Of a DNA stretch of 64,000 nt, positions 35,222 to 44,884 are shown piece by piece (within the stretch, counting starts at the first letter, position 1; each line of letters starts with the position of its first letter). The stretch is taken from contig JANYGZ010000023.1 of the NCBI GenBank assembly GCA_025362235.1, positions 47,073 through 111,072 of the forward strand. The letters are read 5' to 3'. Under the pieces are notes generated by a model, which ran no database searches, was not told the origin of the DNA, and saw nothing but the letters and a program-made list of their open reading frames with translations. A program made the translations under genes and the position numbers. The stretch comes from Ferruginibacter sp. GTDB taxonomy: Bacteria; Bacteroidota; Bacteroidia; Chitinophagales; Chitinophagaceae.

Positions 35222-36142
35222 ATGAGAGTATTATCAGTTTGTTTCTTTTTAATATCTTTTGAAGTCAACTCCTTTGCTCAAAAGATAAATTTACAATTGC
35301 ATTTGTCAAAAGGAAATACTTATCATCATACAATTTATGGAAGTTCAAAAATTACTGAAACAATAGATGGCAAAGAGATTAATATAGATGCGGGGTTGGG
35401 GGGGACAACCTCATATGAAATTATAGATTTAATTGATACTAGTTATATCACTAAAGTAAGATATAAGAATTTGCAAATGAGAATGAAGGTTCAAGACAAA
35501 ACTTTTGAATTTAATTCTGATGCTACAGATAATAGTGATAAGGTTTCTAAAATTCTGGCTCATTTTATTAACATACCTTTTTCTGTTGAAATGTCTATAA
35601 AAGGAAGGTTGAATAAAGTTGAAAATATTGATACAGTTTTTAGAGATGTTGTAAATGCAATTCCTGATTTAAGTGAAGAACAAAAACAAAAAATGATGAC
35701 ACAGCTATTAAATGCATGTGGAGAAAAGGCATTCAAAGGTAATTTTAACATGATGACAGCAATGTTCCCCTCAAGAAAAGTAAACAAAGGAGATAAATGG
35801 ATTGTGAATACAGAGCTCGAACTACTACAAGCTGCTAATCTTGAAATAACTTATAAACTTACAGATATAGGTGATGACTATTATCAGATCCATGGAGAAT
35901 CAACAATGAAAAATGTCAACAAAGATGCGTATGTGCAAGTAAATGGCATGCCCGTAAAATATGATCTTTCAGGTTCAATGATTACTAATCTTAAGTTATC
36001 TAAAACGACTGGGTGGATTATAGAAGGAACAATAAAACAAGAAATGAAAGGAAATATGGAATTTAAAGATACGGAACAAGTGCCAGGAGGAATGATTGTA
36101 CCAATTTATTATGTGAATGATATAAAAGTTTCTGGAAATTAA
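35222..36142 (+). CDS. Secreted DUF6263-like protein
   Basis: 306 residues from ATG 35222 (an ATG at 35204 adds six). The signal peptide ends at NSFAQ. The mature part starts KINLQLHLSKGNTYHHTI and continues with TETIDGKEINID, FPSRKVNKGDKWIVNTEL and a C-terminal VPIYYVNDIKV, matching the DUF6263 pattern of periplasmic Bacteroidota proteins. The fold is probably all-beta, lipocalin- or LolA-like. The gene is bracketed by two copies of a 170-200 bp repeat, so it may have moved as a unit. The function is unknown. Confidence 0.7.
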   Translation: MRVLSVCFFLISFEVNSFAQKINLQLHLSKGNTYHHTIYGSSKITETIDGKEINIDAGLGGTTSYEIIDLIDTSYITKVRYKNLQMRMKVQDKTFEFNSDATDNSDKVSKILAHFINIPFSVEMSIKGRLNKVENIDTVFRDVVNAIPDLSEEQKQKMMTQLLNACGEKAFKGNFNMMTAMFPSRKVNKGDKWIVNTELELLQAANLEITYKLTDIGDDYYQIHGESTMKNVNKDAYVQVNGMPVKYDLSGSMITNLKLSKTTGWIIEGTIKQEMKGNMEFKDTEQVPGGMIVPIYYVNDIKVSGN

Positions 36143-36169
36143 CTGCGACTAATAAACCACCTTAGACTC

Positions 36170-36380
36170 CATGCTGGCAAAAAATTTTGTTGAGTATGAA
36201 CATAGCAGCGCATCCCTTTATGAGATACAATTGGTGAGACGCTTTTCGCCGTTACACTATCTGAATCTTTAGTGTTATTTTTAATTGGGAGAAGGGCAGC
36301 ATTTGATTACGAGAGTAGTTTACGTCGGGGTTTCGCGAATATCAGTTATTACAATTAATAATTATTAAGGCGAAAACCCC
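36170..36380 (+). repeat. 170-200 bp direct repeat, right copy
   Basis: Starts CATGCTGGCAAAAAATTTTG and ends with CGGGGTTTCGCG...GGCGAAAACCCC (36326-36380), an inverted pair that can form a hairpin. It is longer than the left copy by about 30 bases inserted near 36295-36325. Confidence 0.75.
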
Positions 36381-36453
36381 TACGGGACTGCAATTGTTTT
36401 TTTTATCAAATAAGCCAGCGGCTTTGCAAGATATTATATAACTGCAAAGGCCT

Positions 36454-37863
36454 TTAATCAAAAATTTTAGCAGGATTCAAAATTCCCCGTGGGTCAAATG
36501 CCTTTTTGATACCCCTCAATATGGACAAATGATTTTCTTTAAAAAAAAGCTTCATAAAAGGCTTTTGCAAATACCCGATGCCATGCTCGGCCGATAGCAT
36601 GCCGCCGAGTGACTGCACTAATTTATAAATCTCCCGCTTGCCTTCTATGCTTTTGAGGCGCCAGGCTTCTGTTACGGGTTCATCGCTGATGATAGAAAAA
36701 TGAATATTGCCATCGCCGATATGTCCGAGGTTGCTTGTTTTAAGGCCGAGCTCCGCACCAATTTTTTTAACCCCTCTCAGTAAGTCAGGCAACTTTGTGC
36801 GGGGTACCACGGTATCCTCGGTAACCATCGCATAAGCGAGGGTGCTAATAGCATTGGCCGCATTACGGCGAAGCTTCCACAATTCATTTTTTTGTGCTTC
36901 GCTATCAGCAAAAAGAATATCCCCGACATCAAACTGCGAAAGCACTACTGCAATTTTTTCACAATCCTGCTGCAGCATATCCATATTGTTGCCATCTACT
37001 TCTATCAGCAACAGCGCTTCATCATCCGGCGAAATAACAAATGGGGATGAACCGACATAACGCACGGCATACGCTATAGTTTCTTTATCCATAAATTCCA
37101 GTGCAGACGGAATAACCCCTGATTTAAAAATATCAGCTACAACAGCACAGGCGTCTTCAGCTTTATGAAAGGGGGCAAGCATCAGCAAATTAAAATGCGG
37201 GTACGGCAACAGCTTTAAAACAATTTTGGTAACCACGGCAAGTGTTCCTTCGCTGCCGGTTATTAACTGCGTTAGATTATAGCCCGTAGAATTTTTTAAG
37301 GTATTGGCACCTGTCCACATTATTTCGCCGTTTGGTAAAACTATTTCAAGATTCAAAACATAATCCCGTGTAACACCATATTTCACACACCTGGGGCCGC
37401 CTGCATTGGTGGCAACATTGCCGCCAATATGAGAATAGCCGCGGCCAGCGGGGTCGGGCGGGTAAAACAATCCTTTATCCTGGAGTACATTCTGTAAATG
37501 TTCTGTAATAACTCCCGGCTCTACAATTACCTGGTAGTTCTTTTCATCAATGTCTATAATTTTATCAAAACGCTCCATGGATAATGCAACACCCCCATGA
37601 ACCGGTACTGCACTGCCGGTTAAGCCGCTTCGTGCACCCTGCACCGTTACAGGTATGCGTTGTTTGTTGCACAGGGCCATAATTGTAGAAACCACTTCAG
37701 AACCGGAAGGCATCACCACCACCTCCGGCAGAAAATAAATATCCTGTGAGAAATCCCTCGCATGTTTCTCAAGCCTTTCAGCTTGCGTAAAAACAGCATC
37801 ACTGCCCGCCAGGGTTAGCAGCTTTTTGATGAATGACGGCGTGATCTTATTAAATTTTGACAT
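36454..37863 (-). CDS. glcD: FAD-linked oxidase, GlcD / D-lactate dehydrogenase-like
   Basis: 469 residues. The FAD-binding half contains VVMPSGSEVV, PVTVQGARSGLTGSAVPVHG and PAGRGYSHIGGNVATNAGGP with GVTRDYVLNLEIVLP. The C-terminal half ends in the metal-site motif GHIGDGNIHFSI and SAEHGIGYLQKP. It should oxidise a 2-hydroxy acid such as D-lactate or glycolate and pass electrons to the quinone pool or a partner. No GlcE/GlcF partner is adjacent. It could use lactate produced by the fucose pathway encoded at 48.7-58.3 kb only if the stereochemistry fits. Confidence 0.87.
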   Translation of the reverse strand: MSKFNKITPSFIKKLLTLAGSDAVFTQAERLEKHARDFSQDIYFLPEVVVMPSGSEVVSTIMALCNKQRIPVTVQGARSGLTGSAVPVHGGVALSMERFDKIIDIDEKNYQVIVEPGVITEHLQNVLQDKGLFYPPDPAGRGYSHIGGNVATNAGGPRCVKYGVTRDYVLNLEIVLPNGEIMWTGANTLKNSTGYNLTQLITGSEGTLAVVTKIVLKLLPYPHFNLLMLAPFHKAEDACAVVADIFKSGVIPSALEFMDKETIAYAVRYVGSSPFVISPDDEALLLIEVDGNNMDMLQQDCEKIAVVLSQFDVGDILFADSEAQKNELWKLRRNAANAISTLAYAMVTEDTVVPRTKLPDLLRGVKKIGAELGLKTSNLGHIGDGNIHFSIISDEPVTEAWRLKSIEGKREIYKLVQSLGGMLSAEHGIGYLQKPFMKLFFKENHLSILRGIKKAFDPRGILNPAKIFD

Positions 37864-37917
37864 CTTTATTTGTGTAAGTTATGAATAAGATTTTTATTTT
37901 CACTAGGGTTCTATCCC

Positions 37918-37958
37918 GGCGGGATTTTCGCTAAATAATCTTCAAATCATAAAAGAAG
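37918..37958. repeat. TTCGCTAAATAATCTTCAAATC repeat family, copy 3
   Basis: Third copy of the CGGG(A/G)TTTTCGCT...AAATCATAAAAGAAG element. It lies between the oxidase gene and the ParDE module. Confidence 0.7.
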
Positions 37959-38068
37959 CTTCTATATTTATTTGTTGCAGCTAACTTTAAGACGCTTTAC
38001 CAACTTATATCTATAAAAATACATTTTGCGAATATACCAGTAATTGGTACTTTTATAAAAATAAATTT

Positions 38069-38311
38069 ATGAGTCGGAATACTTCAATTTTATTGGGAAA
38101 TCATTATGATGAATTTATATCTTCAAAAATTTCATCAGGAAAATATAATTCCGCAAGTGAGGTAATTAGAACTGCACTAAGACTTTTAGAATCCGAAGAA
38201 CAGAAATTAGCTGACTTACGAAAAGCATTAGTAACCGGGGAAAAAAGTGGTAAAGTAGAAAATTATAATAGAAAAGAACACTTAAAATCGTTGCATAGTA
38301 AGTTTTTATGA
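38069..38311 (+). CDS. parD: ParD-type antitoxin
   Basis: 80 residues. The N-terminal ribbon-helix-helix opens NTSILLGNHYDEFISSKIS and continues with YNSASEVIRTALRLLESEE, the standard CopG/ParD fold. The C-terminal part is charged and probably wraps the toxin. Its stop overlaps the toxin start by four bases (ATGA), which implies coupled translation. It should bind its own promoter and neutralise ParE. Confidence 0.9.
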   Translation: MSRNTSILLGNHYDEFISSKISSGKYNSASEVIRTALRLLESEEQKLADLRKALVTGEKSGKVENYNRKEHLKSLHSKFL

Positions 38312-38613
38312 AAAAAAGAACTTACACTATTTCAAAAAAAGCTTCCATTGATTTAGAAGAAATTTGGCTTTATACTTTTGAAAACTGGTCCCGGGAACTA
38401 GCTGACCGTTATTTCAATTTACTTTTAGACGAAATAGAATTTATCACAGAAAATCCTGAATCCGGCAAATCCATTAATCATATCCGGGAAAATTACAGAG
38501 CAGCTAAAGTGAAATCCCACATAATATTTTATAAAATTACAGAAGCATATTTGATTGAAGTAATAAGAATCCTTCATGAAAGAATGGATATTGAAAACAG
38601 GCTTAAAGCTTGA
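38308..38613 (+). CDS. parE: ParE/RelE-type toxin
   Basis: 101 residues with the RelE/ParE opening YTISKKASIDLEEIWLYTFE, the middle segment ISENP-like ITENPESGKSI and the final strands HIIFYKITEAYLIEVIRILH. The last strand ends RMDIENRL, as in ParE toxins, which poison DNA gyrase. It is coupled to the antitoxin gene. The pair sits in the repeat-rich part of the window. Confidence 0.9.
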   Translation: MKKRTYTISKKASIDLEEIWLYTFENWSRELADRYFNLLLDEIEFITENPESGKSINHIRENYRAAKVKSHIIFYKITEAYLIEVIRILHERMDIENRLKA

Positions 38614-38665
38614 CAAAGCTACCTGCAACATATAGGCTTAAACAAAGCTTTGTGCCATCACTTCG

Positions 38666-39579
38666 CTATGGATTCATCAAACGAAGGGTTGCCGTTTGAA
38701 GAGAAGAACCATTTTCTGTTATTGCATCGAGCATTGAAAAATGATTTTTTCCAGGGATATTTAACAGCTCAATAGAACTGTGTTTATCTTTCCAACTGTT
38801 ATACATTTCGCCGCTTTGCTCTTTAAACTCATCTGTTTCATCTGTTCCCACAGCAAGCAATAAAGGGCATTGCCTCACTGGCGCTGAATAAACCGGGCTG
38901 TTCCTTTTTGCCATCACTGTATCCATTTGTAAAATTGAATTTAAGTTTGAAAGCATCAAAGGCTCCAGCCGGAACAAGCCACTTATTGAAATGACCCCTT
39001 TTAAAAAAAACTGATCGCTTTGTAAATCGTTATTCACCATAAGCATAGATGCAAGATGCCCACCGGCACTATGTCCGGCCACATATAGCTGTGAAGGGTC
39101 TCCATTATAAAGGGTTATATTATCTGGCCTACATTTGCTTTTGCTACTGTGCGCTGTGAAGGGTCTCCATTATAAAGGGTTATATTATTGTGCAGCCAAT
39201 ACATTGCATTACGACAGGATGATACAATCATATCCATTGAGGCATTTGGGGCAAGCGGATAATTTATTAGAACTGTTGTTACATTATATTTTAGAAAAGC
39301 AGGAGCTAAAAAATGAAACATTGCTTTATCAAGCAAGTGCCAGTAACCCCCATGAATAAAGACCAGCGTTTTTGAAAATGGAGTTGCAGCAGGAAAAATA
39401 TCAAGACATTCGTTAAGATGCTTACCAAAAGATATGTCTTTAAAAACTGTATGCTCTTTTTCTGCTTTGCGGCTAAGGCTTTCCCAGCGTTCAAAATAAG
39501 CAGCATAGTCAGGAACATGCAACCTGTTATTGTATTGGCTATCTAATTGTTCCTGGTTGTAGCTCTTATAAATGGCCAT
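38666..39579 (-). pseudogene. Arylformamidase-like alpha/beta hydrolase broken by a 65-bp insertion
   Basis: The first half (39579 to 39115) has LDSQYNNRLHVPDYAAYFER and the HGGYW oxyanion motif, as in kynurenine formamidase-like hydrolases. The second half (39082 to 38666) carries the nucleophile motif AGHSAGGH and a C-terminal NHFSMLDA. Between them a 36-base segment occurs twice (39088-39123 and 39153-39188) with 29 extra bases, a net gain of 65 bases that shifts the frame and ends the first half in VAKANVGQII. Without it the protein would join DPSQ to LYVAGHSAGG. Substrate pocket and nucleophile are now on separate peptides. Confidence 0.85.
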
Positions 39580-39615
39580 ATAAAACAATTGGTTAAACTT
39601 TTTCTATCCTTTTTT

Positions 39616-40179
39616 TCACAAGCCCTGCAAGCATTCGAAGACTATTCTGTAAAATTCGGGGTGTGATTGCCAGGTTTTACCTGTAATAATTTTACCATCC
39701 ATAACAGCTTCATCCGGCGTAATATAAATACCGCCACAAGATTCTACTTCAAACTTTACATGCTCGTAGCAGGCGATCTTTTTTTTGTTCACCAGGCCAG
39801 CAGTTAACAATATCTGCACACCGTGGCAAATAGCGAAAATATATTTATTACTTTCAGAGAACGCTCTTACTATTTTAATTACGTCGCTATCGTTTCGTAA
39901 ATATTCAGGTGCCCTGCCTCCTGGAATTAACAAGGCTTCATAATCTTCAATAGTAACATCAGCAAATGAAATTTCTGATTCAACCAGGTAGCCTTTTCGT
40001 TCAACATAAGTATCCCATCCCGGTTCAAAATCATGTATTACAAGATTTAATCTTCTTACTGAAGGCGCCGCTATAACCGGAGTATATCCAGCCTCCTTCA
40101 TGCGGTGAACTGCAAAAAGTATTTCAAAACTTTCACCGGCATCACCCGTGAGTATCAATATTTTTTTTGATGTTGCCAT
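39616..40179 (-). CDS. DJ-1/PfpI-family protein
   Basis: 187 residues of a flavodoxin-like class I glutamine-amidotransferase fold. The nucleophile elbow FAICHGVQ puts the reactive cysteine at residue 118, with the conserved Glu near residue 16-19 (GESFEI) and the LLIPGGRAPEYLR strand. Members act as protein or glyoxal deglycases, isocyanide hydratases or chaperones. It is next to the broken hydrolase on the same strand (27 bases from its start) and may have formed a unit with it. Confidence 0.88.
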   Translation of the reverse strand: MATSKKILILTGDAGESFEILFAVHRMKEAGYTPVIAAPSVRRLNLVIHDFEPGWDTYVERKGYLVESEISFADVTIEDYEALLIPGGRAPEYLRNDSDVIKIVRAFSESNKYIFAICHGVQILLTAGLVNKKKIACYEHVKFEVESCGGIYITPDEAVMDGKIITGKTWQSHPEFYRIVFECLQGL

Positions 40180-40189
40180 TGTATTTATA

Positions 40190-40735
40190 TGTTTAATGAT
40201 GATTCCGGTAAAGATAGATAAAGAATTATCTCAATTGAAACCAACGGTGAAGAAGGCTAAAATACATTTTGAGGTGCTGCGGATAGCTTGGTGTAATAAA
40301 GCTATGGGTTATAAGCAAAGCCAGATCAGTATCAACAGATTTTGAATCAGATCAATTCAATATTAGTACCCAAAGAAATCCTTTCAGATTTTGAGATAAC
40401 CAATATAGAAGAACGGCCATGTGTTCCGGTGAGGACACAATCACTGATACCATCTGCGCAGCGGTGCTGCCAGATGCGTTCAGCGATATGTCTGCAGTTA
40501 CACTTGCTTACAAAGGATTGACAGATAAAATTGACCTGCTGAAAAAAAGGCTTTTGTAAAAACTTCCGCAGCGCTTCTGTTCCTACGGGTTTTCAACAGA
40601 TGGGGGTGAGCAATACTTTACACAACATGAACTGTGTATTAGTCACAATCTGTTGGATCTCATGAATCAGTGTTTGTACAAAATGCGTTAGGCAAAAGCG
40701 GGCATCCCATTTGCACATTGATTAAAAAAACAATC
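40190..40735. other. Gap with short coding-like fragments
   Basis: No intact gene. On the plus strand a 46-codon frame (40419-40559) reads CAAVLPDAFSDMSAVTLAYK, then GLTDKIDLLKKRLL, which looks like a C-terminal relic of an unknown protein. Just before it, about 40345-40410, ILVPKEILSDFEITNIEER resembles the opening of an ISAon1-type transposase. These suggest remnants of inserted DNA. Confidence 0.35.
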
Positions 40736-40930
40736 ATGGAAAAAAGAATACTCGGTATCATTCTTACTTTATTAGGGGTTGTTGGTCTTATTTTGGCCGG
40801 TTATTATTTTATGAATGCATCAAGTGGCACACGTAATGTAAAAAGTATTTTTTTGTATGCCATATTAGGGCTCATTTTTTTTGTATCAGGCATCGGCCTT
40901 ATAAAAAATACTTCAGATAAGGCAACGTAA
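40736..40930 (+). CDS. Small two-helix membrane protein
   Basis: 64 residues from ATG 40736. Two hydrophobic helices are evident (IILTLLGVVGLILAGYYF and FLYAILGLIFFVSGIGLI) with a short polar loop between them. No family was recognised with certainty; it resembles short inner-membrane proteins common in Bacteroidota. The longer frame from 40670 has an unlikely leader. Confidence 0.6.
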   Translation: MEKRILGIILTLLGVVGLILAGYYFMNASSGTRNVKSIFLYAILGLIFFVSGIGLIKNTSDKAT

Positions 40931-41132
40931 ATTTCCTTCTGGCAAACGGTCACCTGTAGGTTTGTAAAAAGGAAAGAAAACGGCACTATCGTATTCTACA
41001 TCATTGACGAAAGTAGTATTTTCAACAATAGTTCAATTATTGTGGGTATATGATCTTACTTTTTTATTGCTAAAAAGAAACTTAGCCCTGATTCGTTTCT
41101 CAAGAACCAGCGCAAAAAAATAACTATTGATG

Positions 41133-42644
41133 TTACTTTTTTACATGGGCTTTATATGTTCCGTTTGGCTGGGTACTGGTAAGACCAAGTAGTTTGTTAC
41201 CATCCATTTCAAAATGAACTTTATATCCTTCCATGTCTTTTACACTGAATGTTTCAGGAGACATTGGCACTAGTTCGAAATCCCCTTGCCCGGGCACAGA
41301 TGCCCAAAGTGCATTTTCCTTTACCGTGGTTGTTGCTGTAAGGGACATGTCTTCAAATTCAAACTCTCCAACATATTTTTCCAGCTCTTTTGTAGTGAGT
41401 GTAAATATTGCTTTGCCTTGCAGCTTAGCTAATTTTTGTTTGGTTTCTGGATTGTCATTTATAGCAAGTGCTTTCTTGTAATTAACTACAGCATTCATGG
41501 TATCTTTTTTAGCCACTAACAGATCGGCATATGAATCGTATGCATTGCCGCTATTAGGATAGTTGGCAATATTCATTTGAAATAAAGCTGCAGCTTTTGC
41601 ATACTGTTTTTGGGAAAGTGCATTGTAGCCCAGGCCGTTTATCTGCGTTTCCGGCGCCGAAACGGTATAGCCAAATTCCTTGGATACGGTTTGGTAATGT
41701 TGCTTCATTTTCTGCACTATTGCGGTGCCTAAATCCATAAAGTCTGCACGGGTAAATTTAAAACGGTACCAGCTAAAGATAAACCGCAGTCCATCATATT
41801 CACTCGTAAGCGGAACGGAGCCGTGATCATCATCTGCATAATATTTACTGGCAAACTTTAACCCGTTTTGCGGATTGGCTTTTATAAATTTATCCATCGC
41901 AAAAATAGCACGGATATGCCTTGTATCTGCGGTAGTATCTTTTTTCATTTTATTCAGTGTCATTCCTTCAGACATCGTATTGGCAATACCTAAGTACATG
42001 CAGATGCCATTATATTTTTGTGTGGCGAGTTTCTTTTCTGTGGCTTTTAAAAACTGCTCTTTATCATACCACATACTTGGGTCTATTGCTATATAGGCAT
42101 TAAACAGTTTTGTATGATTGGTAATAATATTCATTACCGTTAATCCGCCAAATGAGTGGCCAATCAGCATTTTAAATTTTTGTGTGGGATAGATTGAATC
42201 AATATGTGGCATCAATTCTTTTTCTATGAAAGCTGTAAAGTTTTTACCACCGCCGGTAGTTTTTGAAAAATTACTATCCATCATGGGTGGGTCGTTTGCT
42301 ATATGCGTTGGCGTCAGATCTCTTGTTCTGTTGGTGTTTGGAATACCTACCACAATCATTTCAGGAACAATGGTATTGCCATTTACCTGGCTTAGTTGTT
42401 GTATCATTCCCACTACCGATTCAAAATGTCCGTCGCCATCCAGCAGGTAAACAACGGGATAATGCTTGCTGGTATCCTGTCCACCATTATCCATATTGGG
42501 AACATATACCCAAACCTTTCTTTGCTCTTTGAGTATAGTAGAATACACACTATCCACTTTTCCAATTACAATTTTATTGTCTTTTTGTGCATGGCTGCCC
42601 AATGAAATTATTAGCGGCAGTATAATCATGGAAATATATTTCAT
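41133..42644 (-). CDS. Secreted esterase-like alpha/beta hydrolase with TPR region
   Basis: 503 residues from ATG 42644, which gives the signal peptide ending LGSHAQ. The N-terminal domain has the esterase D/Fes fold: HYPVVYLLDGDGHF, the nucleophile MLIGHSFGG and a His region DDDHGSVP. It is followed by TPR-like helices (ALSQKQYAKAAALFQMNIAN...PNSGNAYDSYADLLVAKK) and a C-terminal beta region. Relatives cleave siderophore esters or acyl and feruloyl esters. The protein is exported. Function from context is not evident. Confidence 0.82.
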   Translation of the reverse strand: MKYISMIILPLIISLGSHAQKDNKIVIGKVDSVYSTILKEQRKVWVYVPNMDNGGQDTSKHYPVVYLLDGDGHFESVVGMIQQLSQVNGNTIVPEMIVVGIPNTNRTRDLTPTHIANDPPMMDSNFSKTTGGGKNFTAFIEKELMPHIDSIYPTQKFKMLIGHSFGGLTVMNIITNHTKLFNAYIAIDPSMWYDKEQFLKATEKKLATQKYNGICMYLGIANTMSEGMTLNKMKKDTTADTRHIRAIFAMDKFIKANPQNGLKFASKYYADDDHGSVPLTSEYDGLRFIFSWYRFKFTRADFMDLGTAIVQKMKQHYQTVSKEFGYTVSAPETQINGLGYNALSQKQYAKAAALFQMNIANYPNSGNAYDSYADLLVAKKDTMNAVVNYKKALAINDNPETKQKLAKLQGKAIFTLTTKELEKYVGEFEFEDMSLTATTTVKENALWASVPGQGDFELVPMSPETFSVKDMEGYKVHFEMDGNKLLGLTSTQPNGTYKAHVKK

Positions 42645-42903
42645 AACGTTATTATTTAATGGTGAATATAAAAAAATTAAAAGTATAAGATTCAAAAAAC
42701 CCCTTTTCAAAGGAATTAATTTGCATTTAATTATTTACTTAAGCCTTGTTTCTTGTCCATACAAATTCTTCCATAACTAATCTGCGAAGATTCATGAAGG
42801 CACATCAAGGTAAGGTATAGCGTCCGGAAATGATGGCCGTATATATCCAGCCAAAAAATATTGACTACAAAAATCAAATCCTGGTAGCCATCAAAACGAA
42901 ATC

Positions 42904-43113
42904 TTATTTCTCTTCTACAAATTCCAAAATATCGCCCGGCTGACAATTGAGCACTTTACAAATTGCTTCTAAAGTACTAAAACGTACCGCCTTGGCTTTA
43001 CCAGTTTTTAAAATAGACAGATTGGCTAATGTCAGGTCAACTTTTTCTGAAAGCTCATTCAATGACATCTTTCGTTTAGCCATCATTACATCAAGGTTTA
43101 CAATAATTGGCAT
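42904..43113 (-). CDS. Small XRE-family HTH regulator
   Basis: 69 residues of a Cro/CI helix-turn-helix (MSLNELSEKVDLTLANLSIL, then FSTLEAICKVLNCQPGDIL) with almost nothing else. Such YozG-like regulators are commonly paired with DUF2975 membrane proteins. Its gene follows the broken DUF2975 gene after three bases, so the two were transcribed together. It probably regulates its own unit. Confidence 0.88.
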   Translation of the reverse strand: MPIIVNLDVMMAKRKMSLNELSEKVDLTLANLSILKTGKAKAVRFSTLEAICKVLNCQPGDILEFVEEK

Positions 43114-43116
43114 AGG

Positions 43117-43650
43117 TTATACGGTTAATTGGTTTTCTTCCTGCATTTCGATCCCGCGTTTGAATATTTGTGACACGATATAAATAATACCTGCCATAAA
43201 AAAGTATTCACTTCCATTGCTGTTAGTTGGTAAATGTATGCCCGTGGCCTGCAAGAGGTAATAAGCATATATCGCCCAGAAAATGCTGCTTACAATCCAA
43301 ACACCGAGCGACAGGTAGGCGATTCTTTCTAATTTTTTTTCAACTTCCATCGAAAAAGGTTTTTGAAGTTTAAGCTTTGCCAATAAAGCATACACCACAT
43401 ACCAAATAGTGGCTTTTAAAGCTGAGGCCGCAATGGTTAAACACATGGCTTAAGCGTAAAACGAAGTGCTTTGCTCACGGATATTCAATATATCCAGGTT
43501 AACCTGATAAGTACGTTTTGCCCACTCAGGATTTATACAACTTGCTACAAAAGAAGTTAGCTGGGCTCCACCGTCAATTGAATATCCAATGGCACCCATA
43601 AATGCAAGGATTCTGAGGACTACTAAAATTTTTTCTGTTCTTGTTTTCAT
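43117..43650 (-). pseudogene. DUF2975 membrane protein interrupted by one in-frame stop
   Basis: The frame from ATG 43650 reads TEKILVVLRILAFMGAIGYS, INPEWAKRTYQVNLDIL and FYA, then TAA at 43450-43452. It continues in the same frame as MCLTIAASALKATIWYVVYA, LQKPFSMEVEKKLERIAY and two more membrane helices to 43117. Together the halves match the usual four-helix, roughly 160-180-residue DUF2975 layout with only one residue replaced by stop. The second half has an ATG at 43446 and could be made alone as a truncated protein. Nonsense mutation or sequence error. Confidence 0.82.
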
Positions 43651-43864
43651 GTTAATGTTTTTAAATGACAATGCAAATATAGGTAAATGTTTATTTATAA
43701 ACAATAATTATTTAATTAATAACAATATATTTTATCCACATATCGATAAATGATTAACAAACAAGAAAGTATATTACCAGCAAAAAAAAACAATTTTTTA
43801 GGGCAGATCAACTACACCATCAATGCCAAGGTTGGCTGCTATTGTAAAACCCCTAAATTTGAAC

Positions 43865-44685
43865 ATGCTTTATAAAAAGAAATTTTTCATTGCATTGGCA
43901 ATTATATTCTTCGTTTAAATGCCTGCAACAATAATACAAAAGAACATGAAAACATTACCGAAGCTGCAACCCCACTCATTAATTATTCTGTAGTACAAAC
44001 ATTGCCGCATGATACTTCTTTATATACAGAAGGCCTTTTAATACATGATGGAAAATTGTATGAAAGTACCGGTTCTCCCGATGACCTTCCACAGCAGAGG
44101 TCTTTAGTTGTGATAAATGATTTAACCACAGGCAAGTTTGAAAATAAAATAGAGCTTGATAAAACAAAATATTTTGGTGAAGGGATAGTTTTTTGTAAAG
44201 GCAAACTTTTTCAACTTACCTATAAAACACAGGTTGGATTTATTTATGATGAAAAATCGTTTAAACAAACAGGCAAGTTTAGTTTTCGTAATATAGAAGG
44301 CTGGAGTTTAACAACAAATGGTACTGACTTAATTATGAGTGATGGCACAGACACCTTAACATTTTTAAACCCTGGCGATCAAACTGTAATTAAAATTCTA
44401 AAAGTAACTGAAAATGGAAGTCCTCTTATTCATTTAAACGAGTTGGAGTATATAAGAGGTTTTATTTATGCAAATATTTGGTTGACCAATTACATTGTAA
44501 AAATCGATCCCGCCAGCGGTAAGGTAATTGGCAAACTTGACCTCAGCTCACTGGACTATGAAGCAAAAAATAAAAACCCTAAAGCAGAAGTATTAAATGG
44601 AATTGCATTTGATTCTACCAACGATAAGATATATGTTACAGGAAAACTGTGGCCCAATATTTATCAAATACAGTTTACTCATTGA
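43865..44685 (+). CDS. Glutaminyl-peptide cyclotransferase lipoprotein with frameshifted signal peptide
   Basis: The catalytic part (from about 43930 to 44685) is a glutamine cyclotransferase beta-propeller: HDTSLYTEGLLIHDGKLYES, LTYKTQVGFIYD, IEGWSLTTNGTDLIMSDGTD, LNELEYIRGFIYANIW and LNGIAFD. It converts N-terminal glutamine to pyroglutamate. A signal peptide MLYKKKFFIALAIIFF starts at 43865 in another frame, and LNAC, the expected lipobox, follows in the propeller frame. One T missing near 43914-43918 (GTTTAAATG where GTTTTAAATG is expected) joins them. As written, only a TTG at 44002 could start the propeller. Confidence 0.8.
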
Positions 44686-44884
44686 CGAAAAAAGCATTTG
44701 TCGACCTTGTCACCTTGTGCACAGCGATAATTATTCTTCACAATTATTTAGGCCCTATTACTTCCCGTCACAGATTTCTGCAAAGGGTTGTACAAACTGT
44801 GCAGCAAAAATATCAAATCTAATTGTTCCTATAATATTCATACATTTGAAAATAATTGTTTTACCATTTAATAATTTACCGCTA

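Noticed and set aside
42731..42946. 71-residue minus-strand frame after the HTH gene
   Set aside because: It overlaps the HTH gene in another frame and has no recognisable features.
30567..43452. Stop-codon reassignment as explanation for in-frame stops
   Set aside because: TAA, TAG and TGA all end many intact genes in this window, and the interrupted genes use both TAG and TAA. Mutation or sequence error is simpler.
44597..44884. Extended start for the secreted hypothetical protein
   Set aside because: The extension overlaps the cyclotransferase gene and hides the signal peptide that starts at 44885.
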